This document shows, piece by piece, positions 1-10,447 of a DNA stretch of 64,000 bases. Below the pieces are notes generated by a model that saw only the letters and a list, made by a program, of their open reading frames with translations, made no database searches and was not told the DNA's origin. The position numbers were made by a program, and so were the translations under genes. Position 1 is the first letter of the stretch, and each line of letters opens with the position of its first letter. Source of the stretch: Salegentibacter salegens (GTDB lineage Bacteria; Bacteroidota; Bacteroidia; Flavobacteriales; Flavobacteriaceae); the NCBI RefSeq assembly GCF_900142975.1, contig NZ_LT670848.1, positions 3,906,001 to 3,970,000 of the forward strand, written 5' to 3'.

Positions 1-1
1 A

Positions 2-511
2 GATATCAAAATTGCAGAAGAGCTTTCCAAAGACCCAAAAGAGCAATCTGAAAACGTGATGATTGTAGACCTGGTGCGAAACGACCTTTCTAAAATTGCC
101 AAAAAGGCTAGTGTAAATGTAGATGAACTTTGCAAGGTTTATTCCTTTAAACAAGTGCATCAAATGATCTCTACGATTTCTGCTGAAATTGATGATGGCA
201 TTCCGCCAGTAGAAGCTTTGCGCGCAACATTTCCTATGGGAAGTATGACGGGCGCTCCAAAAATTTCAGCAATGAAAATTATCGAAGAGCTGGAAGAAAC
301 AAAACGCGGACTCTACAGTGGGGCCGTAGGTTATTTCACTCCAAACGGAGATTTTGATTTCAACGTGGTAATACGAAGTATTCTTTATAATTCAGCTAAA
401 AAATATGTGTCTTTTTCGGTTGGAGGGGCGATTACTGCGGGTTCTAAACCGGAGAAAGAATATGAGGAATGCCTACTAAAAGCAGCCGCAATGCGACAGG
501 CTTTAAAATAA
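2..511 (+). CDS. pabB: Aminodeoxychorismate synthase component I (PabB-type chorismate-binding enzyme), 5' truncated
   Basis: The frame is open from base 2, so the N-terminus lies outside the window. The visible 169 residues are the C-terminal part of the chorismate-binding fold shared by PabB, TrpE and isochorismate synthases. They carry ENVMIVDLVRNDLS and then GSMTGAPKISAMKIIEELE, the metal and chorismate-binding core. The family makes 4-amino-4-deoxychorismate for folate or, for TrpE, anthranilate. No trp genes follow and tilS comes next, so I favour PabB, but the fragment alone cannot exclude TrpE. The stop is at 509-511. The 71-bp gap before tilS holds an imperfect tandem repeat built on CTGCCAACTG. 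Confidence 0.8.
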   Translation, partial: DIKIAEELSKDPKEQSENVMIVDLVRNDLSKIAKKASVNVDELCKVYSFKQVHQMISTISAEIDDGIPPVEALRATFPMGSMTGAPKISAMKIIEELEETKRGLYSGAVGYFTPNGDFDFNVVIRSILYNSAKKYVSFSVGGAITAGSKPEKEYEECLLKAAAMRQALK

Positions 512-582
512 TTTTTTCGGAATAAAATTTCGCAAACTGCCAACTGAAACACTGCCAACTGTTTTCGTATCTTTGATTTCCT

Positions 583-1893
583 ATGGAAAAAGCCTTCAAA
601 AACGAGATCAAGTTACAGTTTCCTTATTTGTGCAACGCTAAGCTTTTACTGGCGGTAAGCGGTGGGGTAGACAGCGTGGTGCTTGCTCATTTGTGTAAAA
701 CAGCTAAGCTTGATTTCGCCCTGGCACATTGCAATTTTAATCTGAGGGATGAAGAAAGTGATGCCGATGAAGATTTCGTGACCGATCTGGCAAAAAAGCT
801 AAAAGTGAAGCTTTTTGTAGAGAATTTTGATACCGAGCAATACGCTAAAGACAATGGTCTATCTATTCAAATGGCGGCACGTGATCTTCGGTACGAATGG
901 TTTGAGGAATTACGCCTTAAACATCAATTTGATTATACCTTAACCGCGCACCACGCCAACGATAGCCTGGAAACTTTTTTTATTAACCTATTGCGTGGTG
1001 CCGGTTTGGAAGGTTTAAGTGGCATTAATTCTGATAGCAACAAAATAATAAGGCCTTTATTGAATTTCTCCCGAAAGGAAATCGCAGCTTTTGCCGAAGA
1101 AAATAATATTTCGTGGCGGGAAGATAGCACGAATGCGTCTACAAAATATCTTCGGAATAAAATTAGGCACGAGCTTGTTCCGATTTTGGAAGACCTGAAT
1201 CCACAGTTTTTGGAAACTTTTTTAAAAACTCAATCTCATTTAAAAGAAAATGAGGAATTGGTAGAGGATTATATGAGTTTGCTCTACCCGAAAATTATAG
1301 GTAAAACAAAATACGGTTACAGCCTGGATATAAATTATCTTAAAAAAGTACCGAATACTTCAGCCATTTTATACCAATTGCTTAAATCTTTCGGCTTTAC
1401 CGAATGGAACGATGTCTATAATTTAATGGACGCCCAGCCCGGAAAAATGGTTTTTTCAGCATCGCATAGATTAATAAAAGATCGTGAGCATTTGCTGCTT
1501 ACCGAAATTGATAGAACTGAAAATAAAACATATAAAATCGCGAAAGATGAAGACTTTGCAATGCTGCCAATGGGAACTTTTTCCTTTTCTGAAGTTAAAG
1601 AAATCAAGGAAAAAACTCCAAATTGTATTTATGTAGATCCTCAAAAACTTGATTATCCGCTCACAGTCAGAAAACGGCAGGAGGGCGATTTGTTTTATCC
1701 ATTTGGGATGAAAGGAAAGAAGAAGTTAAGCGACTTCTTTAAAGACAAAAAATTATCTTTGCCCGAGAAAGAAAACAGCTGGTTGCTGTGTTCCGGAGAT
1801 AAAATTGTTTGGGTGATTAATCAGCGCGCCGATAGGCGATTTTCAATTACATCTCCCGGTCAAAAAATTATAAAAATTACCTTCAGTTTATGA
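583..1893 (+). CDS. tilS: tRNA(Ile)-lysidine synthetase
   Basis: This 436-residue cytosolic enzyme attaches lysine to C34 of tRNA-Ile(CAU), changing its decoding from AUG to AUA. The PP-loop ATP motif SGGVDS is at residues 26-31. HCNFNLRDEESDADEDFV and TAHHANDSLETFF are typical of the N-terminal catalytic domain. The C-terminal part contains VRKRQEGDLFYPFGMKGKKK, which matches the TilS C-terminal domain. Length is normal. The stop overlaps the start of the DsbD-like gene by four bases (ATGA), so the two are probably translationally coupled. Confidence 0.95.
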   Translation: MEKAFKNEIKLQFPYLCNAKLLLAVSGGVDSVVLAHLCKTAKLDFALAHCNFNLRDEESDADEDFVTDLAKKLKVKLFVENFDTEQYAKDNGLSIQMAARDLRYEWFEELRLKHQFDYTLTAHHANDSLETFFINLLRGAGLEGLSGINSDSNKIIRPLLNFSRKEIAAFAEENNISWREDSTNASTKYLRNKIRHELVPILEDLNPQFLETFLKTQSHLKENEELVEDYMSLLYPKIIGKTKYGYSLDINYLKKVPNTSAILYQLLKSFGFTEWNDVYNLMDAQPGKMVFSASHRLIKDREHLLLTEIDRTENKTYKIAKDEDFAMLPMGTFSFSEVKEIKEKTPNCIYVDPQKLDYPLTVRKRQEGDLFYPFGMKGKKKLSDFFKDKKLSLPEKENSWLLCSGDKIVWVINQRADRRFSITSPGQKIIKITFSL

Positions 1894-3908
1894 AATACCT
1901 GGCGAGTCTGCTTTTATTCGTAATCCCTTTACTTCAATTACAGGCACAATATTTTAACGATGGGAGCGAAGATTCCCAAATGTCCGATCCTATAAGCTGG
2001 GAGGCTTCCGTAGAAAAGGAAAACGACAGTATTTTTACCCTGGTTTTTACTGCAAACCTTGAAGAAGGCTGGCATTTATATTCGCAAAAAGAGGCTGATA
2101 TTGATATCGCGCCAATCGCCACAACGTTCTCTTATAATAATGCTGAAGAAAATTTTGAGCTTATTGGGGAAACTACAGAGCCAGATATAGAACCCATTTA
2201 CGATCAGGTTTTTGAAGCCGATATCACCTATTTTGAAGACGAAGCGGTTTTTACCCAGAAAATAAAAGTACTTGCTGAATCCAAGCCCCAAATTATTGCC
2301 GAAATATATTTTTCGGTTTGTGATGATGAAAAGTGTCTGCCTCCGGAAACCGAACGCTTTACAATCTCACTTGAAGAAAATGAAGTAACCGAAGGTTTTA
2401 CCGATCTGGAAATTTCAGAAAAAGATAAAGAACTTACTGAAGCTTTAAATATCGAAGTTTCTGGAATGGAAAAATTTGCGCCTGAAAAGGAGGAAGGCAA
2501 CAACTTCCTGAGTATTTTTCTACTTGGTTTTGTGGGAGGTTTAATCGCCTTGCTTACACCTTGTGTATTTCCAATGATTCCGCTAACAGTTTCCTTTTTT
2601 ACAAAAGGCGCTAAAAACCGGCAAAAAGGGCTGGTAAACGCAATTCTGTATGGTTTCTTTATTTTTGTGATCTATCTTTTACTTAGTTTGCCTTTTCATT
2701 TACTAGATAGTGTAAATCCTGAAATTCTCAATAATATCTCCACCAATGTTACGCTGAATATTATTTTCTTTATCATTTTTATCATTTTCGCCTTCTCCTT
2801 TTTTGGCTATTACGAGATTACTTTGCCGAGTTCCTGGAGCAATAAAATGGATGATAAAGCTTCTAGCGTAGGCGGTTTTGTAGGCATCTTTTTTATGGCG
2901 CTTACTTTAGCTTTGGTTTCTTTTTCCTGCACCGGGCCAATTTTAGGTTCGCTACTTGGCGGGTCGCTTACCAGCGATGGTGGTGCTATGCAACTTTCTA
3001 TGGGAATGGCCGGTTTTGGTCTTGCCCTCGCGCTTCCTTTCGCACTTTTCGCCTTATTTCCTAATTGGCTTAATTCGTTGCCAAAGAGCGGTGGTTGGCT
3101 TAATACAGTGAAAGTAACTTTAGGGTTTATAGAATTAGGCCTGGCTTTTAAATTTCTTTCTAATGCCGATCTTGTACAGCACTGGGGAATTTTAAAACGC
3201 GAAATTTTCCTCGGAATCTGGATCCTGGTTGGTTTGGGACTTATGGCTTATTTATTCGGACTTATTCGTTTTCCGCACGATGGGCCTAAAAAGAAAATTA
3301 GTAAAGCCAGGTTTGGTGTAGGGGTAATTACCTTCTTTTTTGTACTTTATTTAATTCCCGGTTTAACCAATACGTCTACAGCGAATCTTAAACTACTTAG
3401 CGGATTTCCACCACCATTATTTTATAGTATCTATGATAAAGGTACCGAAGCTCCTTTAGGTTTAGAAGCTTATAAAGATTGGGATAAAGGCCTGGAAGCC
3501 GCGCGGGAACAAAATAAACCTATAATCCTTGATTTTACAGGTTGGGCTTGCGTTAATTGCCGAAAAATGGAAGAACAGGTTTGGAGTAATCCCGAAGTTT
3601 TTGATGTTTTAAATGAAGAATATATTCTCATTTCCCTGTATGTAGACGATAGAAAGGAACTCCCGGAAGAAGCACAGTTTAATTATCTAAAACCAAAAGG
3701 CGGAATAAAACCTATTGAAACCATTGGCGATAAATGGGCAACCTTCCAAACCCTTAATTTTCAGAATAATTCCCAACCGTTTTACGTGTTGCTGGATAAT
3801 GATGTAAACCTCCTAAACGAACCGGTTGGTTACACGCCAAACGAGGCTGAATATCTAAGCTGGCTTAACGAAGGACTTGCTAAATTTCAAGAGACAGCGA
3901 AAAAGTGA
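1890..3908 (+). CDS. dsbD: DsbD-like thiol:disulfide interchange protein
   Basis: This 672-residue membrane protein should carry electrons from cytosolic thioredoxin to periplasmic thiols. A signal peptide (residues 1-20, cut after LQAQ) precedes a periplasmic alpha domain with a Cys pair at C144 and C149 (CDDEKC). The eight-helix transmembrane domain starts near residue 205 and has the redox motif LLTPCVFPMIP (C225) and a partner Cys in SFSCTGP. A C-terminal thioredoxin-like domain has the CxxC motif CVNC (C554, C557). All three DsbD modules are therefore present in order. It overlaps tilS by four bases. About 150 bp downstream of it show no clear terminator. Confidence 0.92.
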   Translation: MKYLASLLLFVIPLLQLQAQYFNDGSEDSQMSDPISWEASVEKENDSIFTLVFTANLEEGWHLYSQKEADIDIAPIATTFSYNNAEENFELIGETTEPDIEPIYDQVFEADITYFEDEAVFTQKIKVLAESKPQIIAEIYFSVCDDEKCLPPETERFTISLEENEVTEGFTDLEISEKDKELTEALNIEVSGMEKFAPEKEEGNNFLSIFLLGFVGGLIALLTPCVFPMIPLTVSFFTKGAKNRQKGLVNAILYGFFIFVIYLLLSLPFHLLDSVNPEILNNISTNVTLNIIFFIIFIIFAFSFFGYYEITLPSSWSNKMDDKASSVGGFVGIFFMALTLALVSFSCTGPILGSLLGGSLTSDGGAMQLSMGMAGFGLALALPFALFALFPNWLNSLPKSGGWLNTVKVTLGFIELGLAFKFLSNADLVQHWGILKREIFLGIWILVGLGLMAYLFGLIRFPHDGPKKKISKARFGVGVITFFFVLYLIPGLTNTSTANLKLLSGFPPPLFYSIYDKGTEAPLGLEAYKDWDKGLEAAREQNKPIILDFTGWACVNCRKMEEQVWSNPEVFDVLNEEYILISLYVDDRKELPEEAQFNYLKPKGGIKPIETIGDKWATFQTLNFQNNSQPFYVLLDNDVNLLNEPVGYTPNEAEYLSWLNEGLAKFQETAKK

Positions 3909-4058
3909 ACTACCTTAGAGTTCGCCAGGAATTTAGAGCGGGAGTAATTTTGAATTAAGAGTTATGTCTTAGAGTTTTAAAATCTAGATTATCGAGTAAA
4001 ATTCCTTTAGGTTTATCGGGGTAATTTCTATCTTAGGGGCTTAAAATATCTCATACCT

Positions 4059-5906
4059 ATGAAATTATTCCGGTTTAGTCTTATCCTTTTGTTTTTAAGT
4101 TTTTTACCTGTTCAAATTATTGCGCAGGAAGAATATGATGTCAAAGAACATTACAATAAAACAGAAGTAGATATCCCAATGCGAGACGGGACTTTGCTGC
4201 ACACTACAATCTATTCCCCGAAAGATACTTCTAAAGAATACCCTATTTTAATGCAACGCACGCCCTATAGTTCCAGGCCGTATGGGGAAGACCAGTTTCG
4301 ATCCCTTATTAGCCCTAACGAGTATTTGATGAAAGAAGGGAATATAGTTGTTTACCAGGATGTGCGTGGCCGTTGGATGAGTGAAGGGAAATACGATAAT
4401 ATGCGAGCGATAATCCCGAATAAATCGGGAGATGAATTTGATGAATCCAGCGACACTTATGATACCATTGAATGGCTTATTGAAAATGTAGATAATAATA
4501 ATGGAAGAGTAGGCACCTGGGGAATTTCTTATCCTGGCCATTATGCAGTTGCTTCTTTAGTAGATGCGCATCCGGCCTTAAAAGCTTCTTCGCCACAGGC
4601 AGGAATTGGAGATTTCTTTTTTGATGATTTTCATCATAATGGCGCATATTTATTGAGCTACTGGAGAGTAACAGCGCTTTTCGGATATGACAAAACCGGC
4701 CCAACCACAGAGAGCTGGTACGATTTGCCAGATTTAGGCACACAAGACCAGTATCAATTCTTCTTAGATGTTGGTCCGTTAAGTAATCTAGATGAATATT
4801 ATGGCGAAGACAATGTATTTTGGCAACAACTAAAGGAACATCCCAATTATGATGAATTCTGGAAAAGTCGCGGGATTATTCAGCATTTAGAAGATATTAA
4901 ACCTGCGGTAATGGTTGTAGGCGGATTGTTCGATGCGGAAGATCTTTACGGACCCTTCAATACTTACAAGAAAATTGAAGAAACCAGTGATAATTATAAC
5001 ATTATGGTTTTTGGTCCCTGGAGTCACGGTGATTGGGCGAGACAAACCGAAAGACAGGCGGTAGGAAATGTATATTTTGGGGATAATCTTTCTGAAGATT
5101 ATCAGCGAAATATAGAAACCAAATTCTTTAATCATTTTCTAAAAGGAGACGGCGATGGCAATGTAGATCTTGCTGAAGCTTATGTGTATGATACCGGAGC
5201 TAGAAAATGGAATTCTTACGAAGCCTGGCCTCCAAAAAATACCGAAGAGAAGGTTTTTTACCTTGGGGATGATCAGGAATTAACCGCTGAAGCTACCAAT
5301 AATGAAGAAAGTTTTGTAAGCGATCCCGAAAAACCGGTTTCTTATAACGATGAAATTAAGGCGGTTTTCACTCCAAGAGAATATATGACGGGCGACCAGC
5401 GTTTTGGCGCCAGGAGACCAGATGTTTTGGTTTTTGAAACCGAAGTACTGGAAGAAGATATGAAACTTACCGGTGAAATTTTGGCACGTTTAAACGTTGC
5501 TACAACAGGAACTTCGGCAGATTGGGTGGTAAAAGTAATAGATGTTTACCCACCTGATGCCGAGGATTACGAAGAAACCATGGAACATCTTGATATGGAT
5601 AACTACCATATGATGGTGCGTAGCGAGGTGATGCGTGGCCGGTTTAGAAACAGCTTTGAAAACCCCGAGCCGTTTGAACCTAATAAGAAAACTTCGGTAA
5701 ATATTACGCTTCAGGATATTAACCATACATTTAAAAAAGGGCACAAATTGCAAATTCAGGTGCAAAGTACCTGGTTCCCGCTTATAGATAGGAATCCGCA
5801 AACTTTTGTTCCCAATATTTTTGAAGCGGAAGAAGAAGATTTTCAGAAGCAAACCCATACCGTTTTTGGAGATTCTGCAATAGAATTTTCAGTATTAAAA
5901 GAATAG
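4059..5906 (+). CDS. Secreted CocE/NonD-family (X-Pro dipeptidyl-peptidase-like) serine hydrolase
   Basis: This 615-residue exported alpha/beta hydrolase has a signal peptide (residues 1-22, ending IIAQ). DVRGRWMSEG is typical of CocE and alpha-amino-acid ester hydrolases. The nucleophile elbow GISYPG places the serine at S157. GGLFDAED and FGPWSHGDW supply the likely Asp and His of the triad. The C-terminal third is the jelly-roll domain of X-Pro dipeptidyl-peptidase C-terminal type. Family members cleave acyl, ester or amide bonds of small substrates, often beta-lactams or amino-acid esters. The natural substrate cannot be read from sequence. The DUF885 gene follows after 3 bp, so both may act on extracellular peptides. 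Confidence 0.88.
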   Translation: MKLFRFSLILLFLSFLPVQIIAQEEYDVKEHYNKTEVDIPMRDGTLLHTTIYSPKDTSKEYPILMQRTPYSSRPYGEDQFRSLISPNEYLMKEGNIVVYQDVRGRWMSEGKYDNMRAIIPNKSGDEFDESSDTYDTIEWLIENVDNNNGRVGTWGISYPGHYAVASLVDAHPALKASSPQAGIGDFFFDDFHHNGAYLLSYWRVTALFGYDKTGPTTESWYDLPDLGTQDQYQFFLDVGPLSNLDEYYGEDNVFWQQLKEHPNYDEFWKSRGIIQHLEDIKPAVMVVGGLFDAEDLYGPFNTYKKIEETSDNYNIMVFGPWSHGDWARQTERQAVGNVYFGDNLSEDYQRNIETKFFNHFLKGDGDGNVDLAEAYVYDTGARKWNSYEAWPPKNTEEKVFYLGDDQELTAEATNNEESFVSDPEKPVSYNDEIKAVFTPREYMTGDQRFGARRPDVLVFETEVLEEDMKLTGEILARLNVATTGTSADWVVKVIDVYPPDAEDYEETMEHLDMDNYHMMVRSEVMRGRFRNSFENPEPFEPNKKTSVNITLQDINHTFKKGHKLQIQVQSTWFPLIDRNPQTFVPNIFEAEEEDFQKQTHTVFGDSAIEFSVLKE

Positions 5907-5909
5907 CCC

Positions 5910-7730
5910 ATGATTAGATTTATTCATAAATTTTTTTTTATCAGTCTGCTTTTTATGGTCATTTCCTGTGATCAAAAGGAAGAGAATTATTCCAAAGAAG
6001 AAATCGCAGAACATTCCGCAGCATTGAACGAATATTTTGAAGAAGAATTTCAAAAAGATCTTGAAGAATCGCCAATGATGCAAACCCAATTGGGGCAAAA
6101 AACCAATTACGGTAAGTGGGACGATTTTTCACACCTTAAATATGCCGAAGATCGTAAGAAAGCAAAAAACCGGTTGGAATATCTAAAAAAGGTAGATGTT
6201 TCTGCTCTAAATGAACAAACACGTTTAAGCTACGATTTATACCGGCAGAAGTTAGAAAATGAATTAGCCGATTATGATTACCGGTTTTATAATTACCCGG
6301 TAAACCAAATGTTTGGTTACCACGCCGAGCTGCCTGCTTTTTTAATCAATATGCACCGAATAGATTCGGTAAGCGACGCCGAAGCTTATATTGCCAGGCT
6401 GAAAGGTATTCCAAAGGTGATGGAAGAGGTTATCGGAAATCTAAAAATCAGGGAACAAAATGGGATTGTCCCACCGGTTTTTGTTTTTGACAGAGTTTTG
6501 GAATCCAGTAGAAATGTGATTAAAGGCAAGCCCTTTGGGAAATCTTTAGAAAACAGTGCGTTACTAAGCGATTTTAAATCTAAAATAGCCGACCTGGAGA
6601 TTTCAAAAGAGCAAGAAAAAGAACTCATTTTCAATGCTGAAAATGTCCTGGTTAAAGAAGTGAAGCCTGCTTACGAAAATTTAATTTCTTTTCTTGAAAC
6701 TCAGCAGAAACGTGCAAATAATGACGCCGGTGCCTGGAAGTTTCCAAAAGGAGATGAATTTTATGCCAGCGCCCTAAAAAGAACAACTACAACTAACCTT
6801 TCAGCCCAGGAGATTCATCAAATTGGTCTCGATGAGGTAGCGCGTATTCATGGTGAAATGGAAACAATTAAGGAAGATGTTGGCTTTGAAGGAACACTGC
6901 AGGATTTCTTTGAATTTATGCGTACAGATGAGCAATTTTATTACGCCAGCGATTCTATAGGCAGACAAAAATATCTTGCTGAAGCTACCGATATTATAAA
7001 TACAATGAAGGCTAACTTAGATGAACTCTTTATAACTAAACCTGAAGCAGCATTAGTGGTGAAAGCGGTTGAACCTTTTAGAGAGAAAAGCGCCGGAAAA
7101 GCATTCTATCAGCAACCCGCAAAAGATGGTTCAAGGCCGGGAACTTATTATGCTAATCTATATGATATGGCGGCTATGCCTACTTACCAAATGGAAGCTT
7201 TGGCATATCATGAGGGTATCCCAGGGCATCATATGCAAATTGCCATAGCTCAGGAATTGGAGGATATTCCGCAGTTTAGAAAGTTTAGTTTTTATACCGC
7301 TTATGTAGAAGGCTGGGGGCTTTATAGCGAATTTCTGCCAAAGGAAATAGGCTATTATAAAGATCCTTATTCCGATTTTGGTAGGTTGGCGATGGAACTT
7401 TGGCGTTCCTGCAGGCTCGTGGTGGACACGGGAATTCACGCTAAAAAATGGACCCGCCAGGAAGGTATAGAATACTATAAGCAAAATACTCCAAATGCTG
7501 AAAGTGATTGTGTGAAAATGGTAGAACGGCATATTGTTATGCCCGGCCAGGCTACGGCTTATAAAATTGGAATGAACAAAATACTTGAATTAAGAGGAGA
7601 AGCAGAAGAGAAATTGGGTGAAGATTTTGATATAAGGGAATTCCACGAGGTGATTCTATTAGACGGAGCTTTACCTTTAAACATTCTCGAAGAAAAAGTA
7701 GATGACTGGATTTCCGGTAAAACCAACTAA
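5910..7730 (+). CDS. DUF885 family lipoprotein (putative zinc metallopeptidase)
   Basis: The protein has 606 residues. The N-terminus has a short hydrophobic segment followed by the lipobox VISC at about residue 20, so it should be a lipoprotein. The motif HEGIPGHHMQ is the hallmark of DUF885 and resembles an HExxH-type zinc site. A conserved YVEGWGLYSE helix follows and would supply a further ligand. Length fits the family. Members are predicted metallopeptidases with few tested functions. It lies 3 bp after the CocE-type hydrolase, suggesting one operon. Its 3' end overlaps the annotated start of the mutarotase gene by 29 bp. Confidence 0.88.
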   Translation: MIRFIHKFFFISLLFMVISCDQKEENYSKEEIAEHSAALNEYFEEEFQKDLEESPMMQTQLGQKTNYGKWDDFSHLKYAEDRKKAKNRLEYLKKVDVSALNEQTRLSYDLYRQKLENELADYDYRFYNYPVNQMFGYHAELPAFLINMHRIDSVSDAEAYIARLKGIPKVMEEVIGNLKIREQNGIVPPVFVFDRVLESSRNVIKGKPFGKSLENSALLSDFKSKIADLEISKEQEKELIFNAENVLVKEVKPAYENLISFLETQQKRANNDAGAWKFPKGDEFYASALKRTTTTNLSAQEIHQIGLDEVARIHGEMETIKEDVGFEGTLQDFFEFMRTDEQFYYASDSIGRQKYLAEATDIINTMKANLDELFITKPEAALVVKAVEPFREKSAGKAFYQQPAKDGSRPGTYYANLYDMAAMPTYQMEALAYHEGIPGHHMQIAIAQELEDIPQFRKFSFYTAYVEGWGLYSEFLPKEIGYYKDPYSDFGRLAMELWRSCRLVVDTGIHAKKWTRQEGIEYYKQNTPNAESDCVKMVERHIVMPGQATAYKIGMNKILELRGEAEEKLGEDFDIREFHEVILLDGALPLNILEEKVDDWISGKTN

Positions 7731-8736
7731 AAAATTGAATTTGAAAACTTTAAAAGAAGATCTAAAGACAGTAAATCTTGTTAATAATCAGGGAAGCGAA
7801 CTCCAGGTTCTTAATTATGGCGCTGCTGTGCTAAGCCTAAAAATAAAAGACAAGGCTGGGAATAAAGTGAATGTAGTGGTTAGCCCTCGGGCTGAAGAAT
7901 TTATTACTTCAGTTTACAAAGAGCATAACAAATGTTTTGGAGCTTCAGTAGGGCGGTATGCCGGCAGAATTTCCAATGGAGAATTTCAACTGGATAATAC
8001 TACTTATAAGTTATTTCAAAAGAACGATGTGCATCTTCACGGTGGTGATAATGGGTTTCAATATAAAATATGGAAAGTTGAAGAAGAGGAAGCTGCGCCC
8101 AATCCTTCGGTGAAACTAAGTTATTTTAGCCAGGATGGTGAAGAATATTATCCCGGAAATTTACAGGTTGAGGTTAAGTATACCCTTACCGAAAATGATG
8201 AATTACTTATAGAATATTCGGCCAAAACCGATAAAAAAACAGTGATTAATCTTACCAATCATACTTATTTTAATCTAAATGGCGCCGGGAGTATAAGTGA
8301 TCATTTTTTAAAGATTAAAGCTGAAAAGATCCTTGAAGTAAATAAGAATTTATTACCTACTGGCAACTTAACCAAGCTTAAAAAGCATCCTAAAAATTTT
8401 ATCGAAGGTAAATTAATAGGAAACCGAAGTCTGGATGACACCTACGTTTTAAAATCTGATAAAGAAGAAGCTGCAGCAAGACTTTTTGCTCCTTTAACAG
8501 GCATAAAAATGGAGGTGAAAACCAATCAAAAAGCCCTGGTTGCTTATGCTCCTGAAAATCTGCCCGACGACTTGAATTACCATACCGAAATTGCAGAAGA
8601 ATATCCTTCGCTATGTTTAGAGGCACAAAATTTCCCTGATGCACCTAATTTCAGAAACTTTCCCGAAGCGGTTTTAAAACCGGGAGAACAATACTACAAT
8701 TGGATTGCCTATAAATTTTCGGTTGGCGGTCAATAA
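7702..8736 (+). CDS. galM: Aldose 1-epimerase (galactose mutarotase)
   Basis: This enzyme interconverts alpha and beta anomers of aldoses. Family marks are RYAGRISNGEF, HLHGGDNGFQYKIW, the catalytic His region NLTNHTYFNLNG, and the catalytic Glu region LEAQNFPDAPNF near the C-terminus. No signal peptide is seen, so it should be cytosolic. The ATG at 7702 gives 344 residues and overlaps the DUF885 gene by 29 bp. A TTG at 7735, just past the upstream stop, would give 333 residues and also fits the family, so the start is open. The symporter gene follows after 70 bp. Confidence 0.9.
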   Translation: MTGFPVKPTKKLNLKTLKEDLKTVNLVNNQGSELQVLNYGAAVLSLKIKDKAGNKVNVVVSPRAEEFITSVYKEHNKCFGASVGRYAGRISNGEFQLDNTTYKLFQKNDVHLHGGDNGFQYKIWKVEEEEAAPNPSVKLSYFSQDGEEYYPGNLQVEVKYTLTENDELLIEYSAKTDKKTVINLTNHTYFNLNGAGSISDHFLKIKAEKILEVNKNLLPTGNLTKLKKHPKNFIEGKLIGNRSLDDTYVLKSDKEEAAARLFAPLTGIKMEVKTNQKALVAYAPENLPDDLNYHTEIAEEYPSLCLEAQNFPDAPNFRNFPEAVLKPGEQYYNWIAYKFSVGGQ

Positions 8737-8806
8737 GAAGTTTAAGGCCGAAATAGGATTAACTCTATTATAAAATTTTATATTTAACAAAATTTTTAAA
8801 TAAGCT

Positions 8807-10396
8807 ATGGTTGGAATTTTATCGTTCGTTGGTTTTACTCTTTTAGTCGCAATAATTGCCTATTTAGCTACAAGAAAAACTGATGAAAGTACAAGTGATG
8901 GGTATTTCCTTGGAGGAAGAAGTCTTACTGCTGGAGTTATTGCAGGTTCAGTTTTACTCACAAATCTATCTACAGAGCAAATTGTAGGCCTTAATGGTCA
9001 GGCTTTTAGTGAAGGAATTTTAGTAATGGCGTGGGAAACCCTTGCAGCTATCGCTATAGTAATAACCGCATTATTTTTATTACCACGGTATTTAAAAGGC
9101 GGTCTAACCACGGTCCCGCAATTTCTTGAAAAACGATTTGATAAAGGAACCAAAACCCTGGTTTCTGCGCTATTCCTTTCGGGATATATGATTATTTTCC
9201 TGCCTATTGTTTTGTATTCTGGTGCATTAGCGATTAGTACAATGTTCGGAATTCCTGAAATGTTGGGAGTTAGTGCAAATACAGCGCTATGGCTTACAGT
9301 TTGGGGCATTGGAATTATAGGATCTATTTACGCAATTTTTGGTGGCTTAAAAGCTGTTGCCGTTTCAGATACTATTAATGCTGTAGGTTTACTTGTTGGG
9401 GGTCTATTAATTCCCATTTTTGGGCTTATGGCTATTGGAGATGGCGGAATTATTAATGGTCTGGAAGTTTTAGTAGATTCCAACCCCGAAAAGTTTAACT
9501 CGATTGGAGGGCCTGATGCTTCGGTACCTTTTTCAACCATATTTACCGGGATGATGCTGGTTCAATTATTTTACTGGGGAACCAACCAGGCGATTATTCA
9601 AAGAGCTTTAGCAGCGAAAAACCTTCGCGAAGGTCAAAAAGGTTTAATGCTGGCTGCTTTTATTAAAATCCTGGGACCAATTATTGTGGTTCTCCCCGGT
9701 ATTATTGCCTGGCATATGTTTCAGGGAGATTTAGATAATGCCGATCAGGCGTATCCTGCATTGGTAAATGCGGTACTTCCGCCGGTGCTTACAGGATTTT
9801 TTGCAGCTGTACTTTTTGGTGCAATTTTAAGCTCTTTCAATTCAGCATTAAATAGTTCGGTCACCCTTTTTGGGATAGATATCTACAAGCAGTATTTTAA
9901 CCAGGAAGCCAGTGAAGCTAAAGTGGTGAAACAGGGAAAACGCTTCGGAATATTTCTGGCAATTGGTGCTATGCTAATAGCGCCTTTTATTGCTAACGCT
10001 CCACAAGGTCTTTTCGGCTATTTGCAGGAGGTAAACGGGAGTTACAGTATTCCTATTTTAACTATTGTAATTGTAGGTTACCTAACTAAAAGAATTCCGG
10101 CCATTGCTGCAAAAGTGGCAATCTTTAGTGGTGTTGGTTTCTACTTAATTTATTTAGGGTTGAAGTATTTTGTGGTTGGCGAGGATGCCTTACCACATTA
10201 TCTTCACGTAATGGCTATTTTATTCGTGCTAAATGTTCTTATTATGTTCATAATCGGGAAATGGAAGCCAAGAATTGAGCCTTTTATTTTAGATTACACC
10301 AGGCAGGTAGATATTCAGCCGTGGAAGGTGGTAAAACCGGTTGGCCTGGGAATTGTGGTGCTTGTGGTATTTATCTATGCTTATTTTGCCCAGTAA
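8807..10396 (+). CDS. Sodium:solute symporter (SSS family, sugar type)
   Basis: This 529-residue inner-membrane protein is predicted to be almost entirely transmembrane helices. GYFLGGRSL in the first cytoplasmic loop and SVLLTNLSTEQIVGLNGQAF in helix 1 are typical of SGLT/vSGLT-like symporters. YWGTNQAIIQRALAAKN is the conserved segment found in sugar-transporting members. It lies between a mutarotase and a Nudix-type regulator, with a GH5-like enzyme nearby. This suggests uptake of a monosaccharide or small glycoside released by that enzyme. The sugar itself cannot be named from sequence. Confidence 0.9.
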   Translation: MVGILSFVGFTLLVAIIAYLATRKTDESTSDGYFLGGRSLTAGVIAGSVLLTNLSTEQIVGLNGQAFSEGILVMAWETLAAIAIVITALFLLPRYLKGGLTTVPQFLEKRFDKGTKTLVSALFLSGYMIIFLPIVLYSGALAISTMFGIPEMLGVSANTALWLTVWGIGIIGSIYAIFGGLKAVAVSDTINAVGLLVGGLLIPIFGLMAIGDGGIINGLEVLVDSNPEKFNSIGGPDASVPFSTIFTGMMLVQLFYWGTNQAIIQRALAAKNLREGQKGLMLAAFIKILGPIIVVLPGIIAWHMFQGDLDNADQAYPALVNAVLPPVLTGFFAAVLFGAILSSFNSALNSSVTLFGIDIYKQYFNQEASEAKVVKQGKRFGIFLAIGAMLIAPFIANAPQGLFGYLQEVNGSYSIPILTIVIVGYLTKRIPAIAAKVAIFSGVGFYLIYLGLKYFVVGEDALPHYLHVMAILFVLNVLIMFIIGKWKPRIEPFILDYTRQVDIQPWKVVKPVGLGIVVLVVFIYAYFAQ

Positions 10397-10447
10397 ATTT
10401 AGGTCCGTAAACATTTTTATATCTTAGTTTAAACTTCAATATTTTTA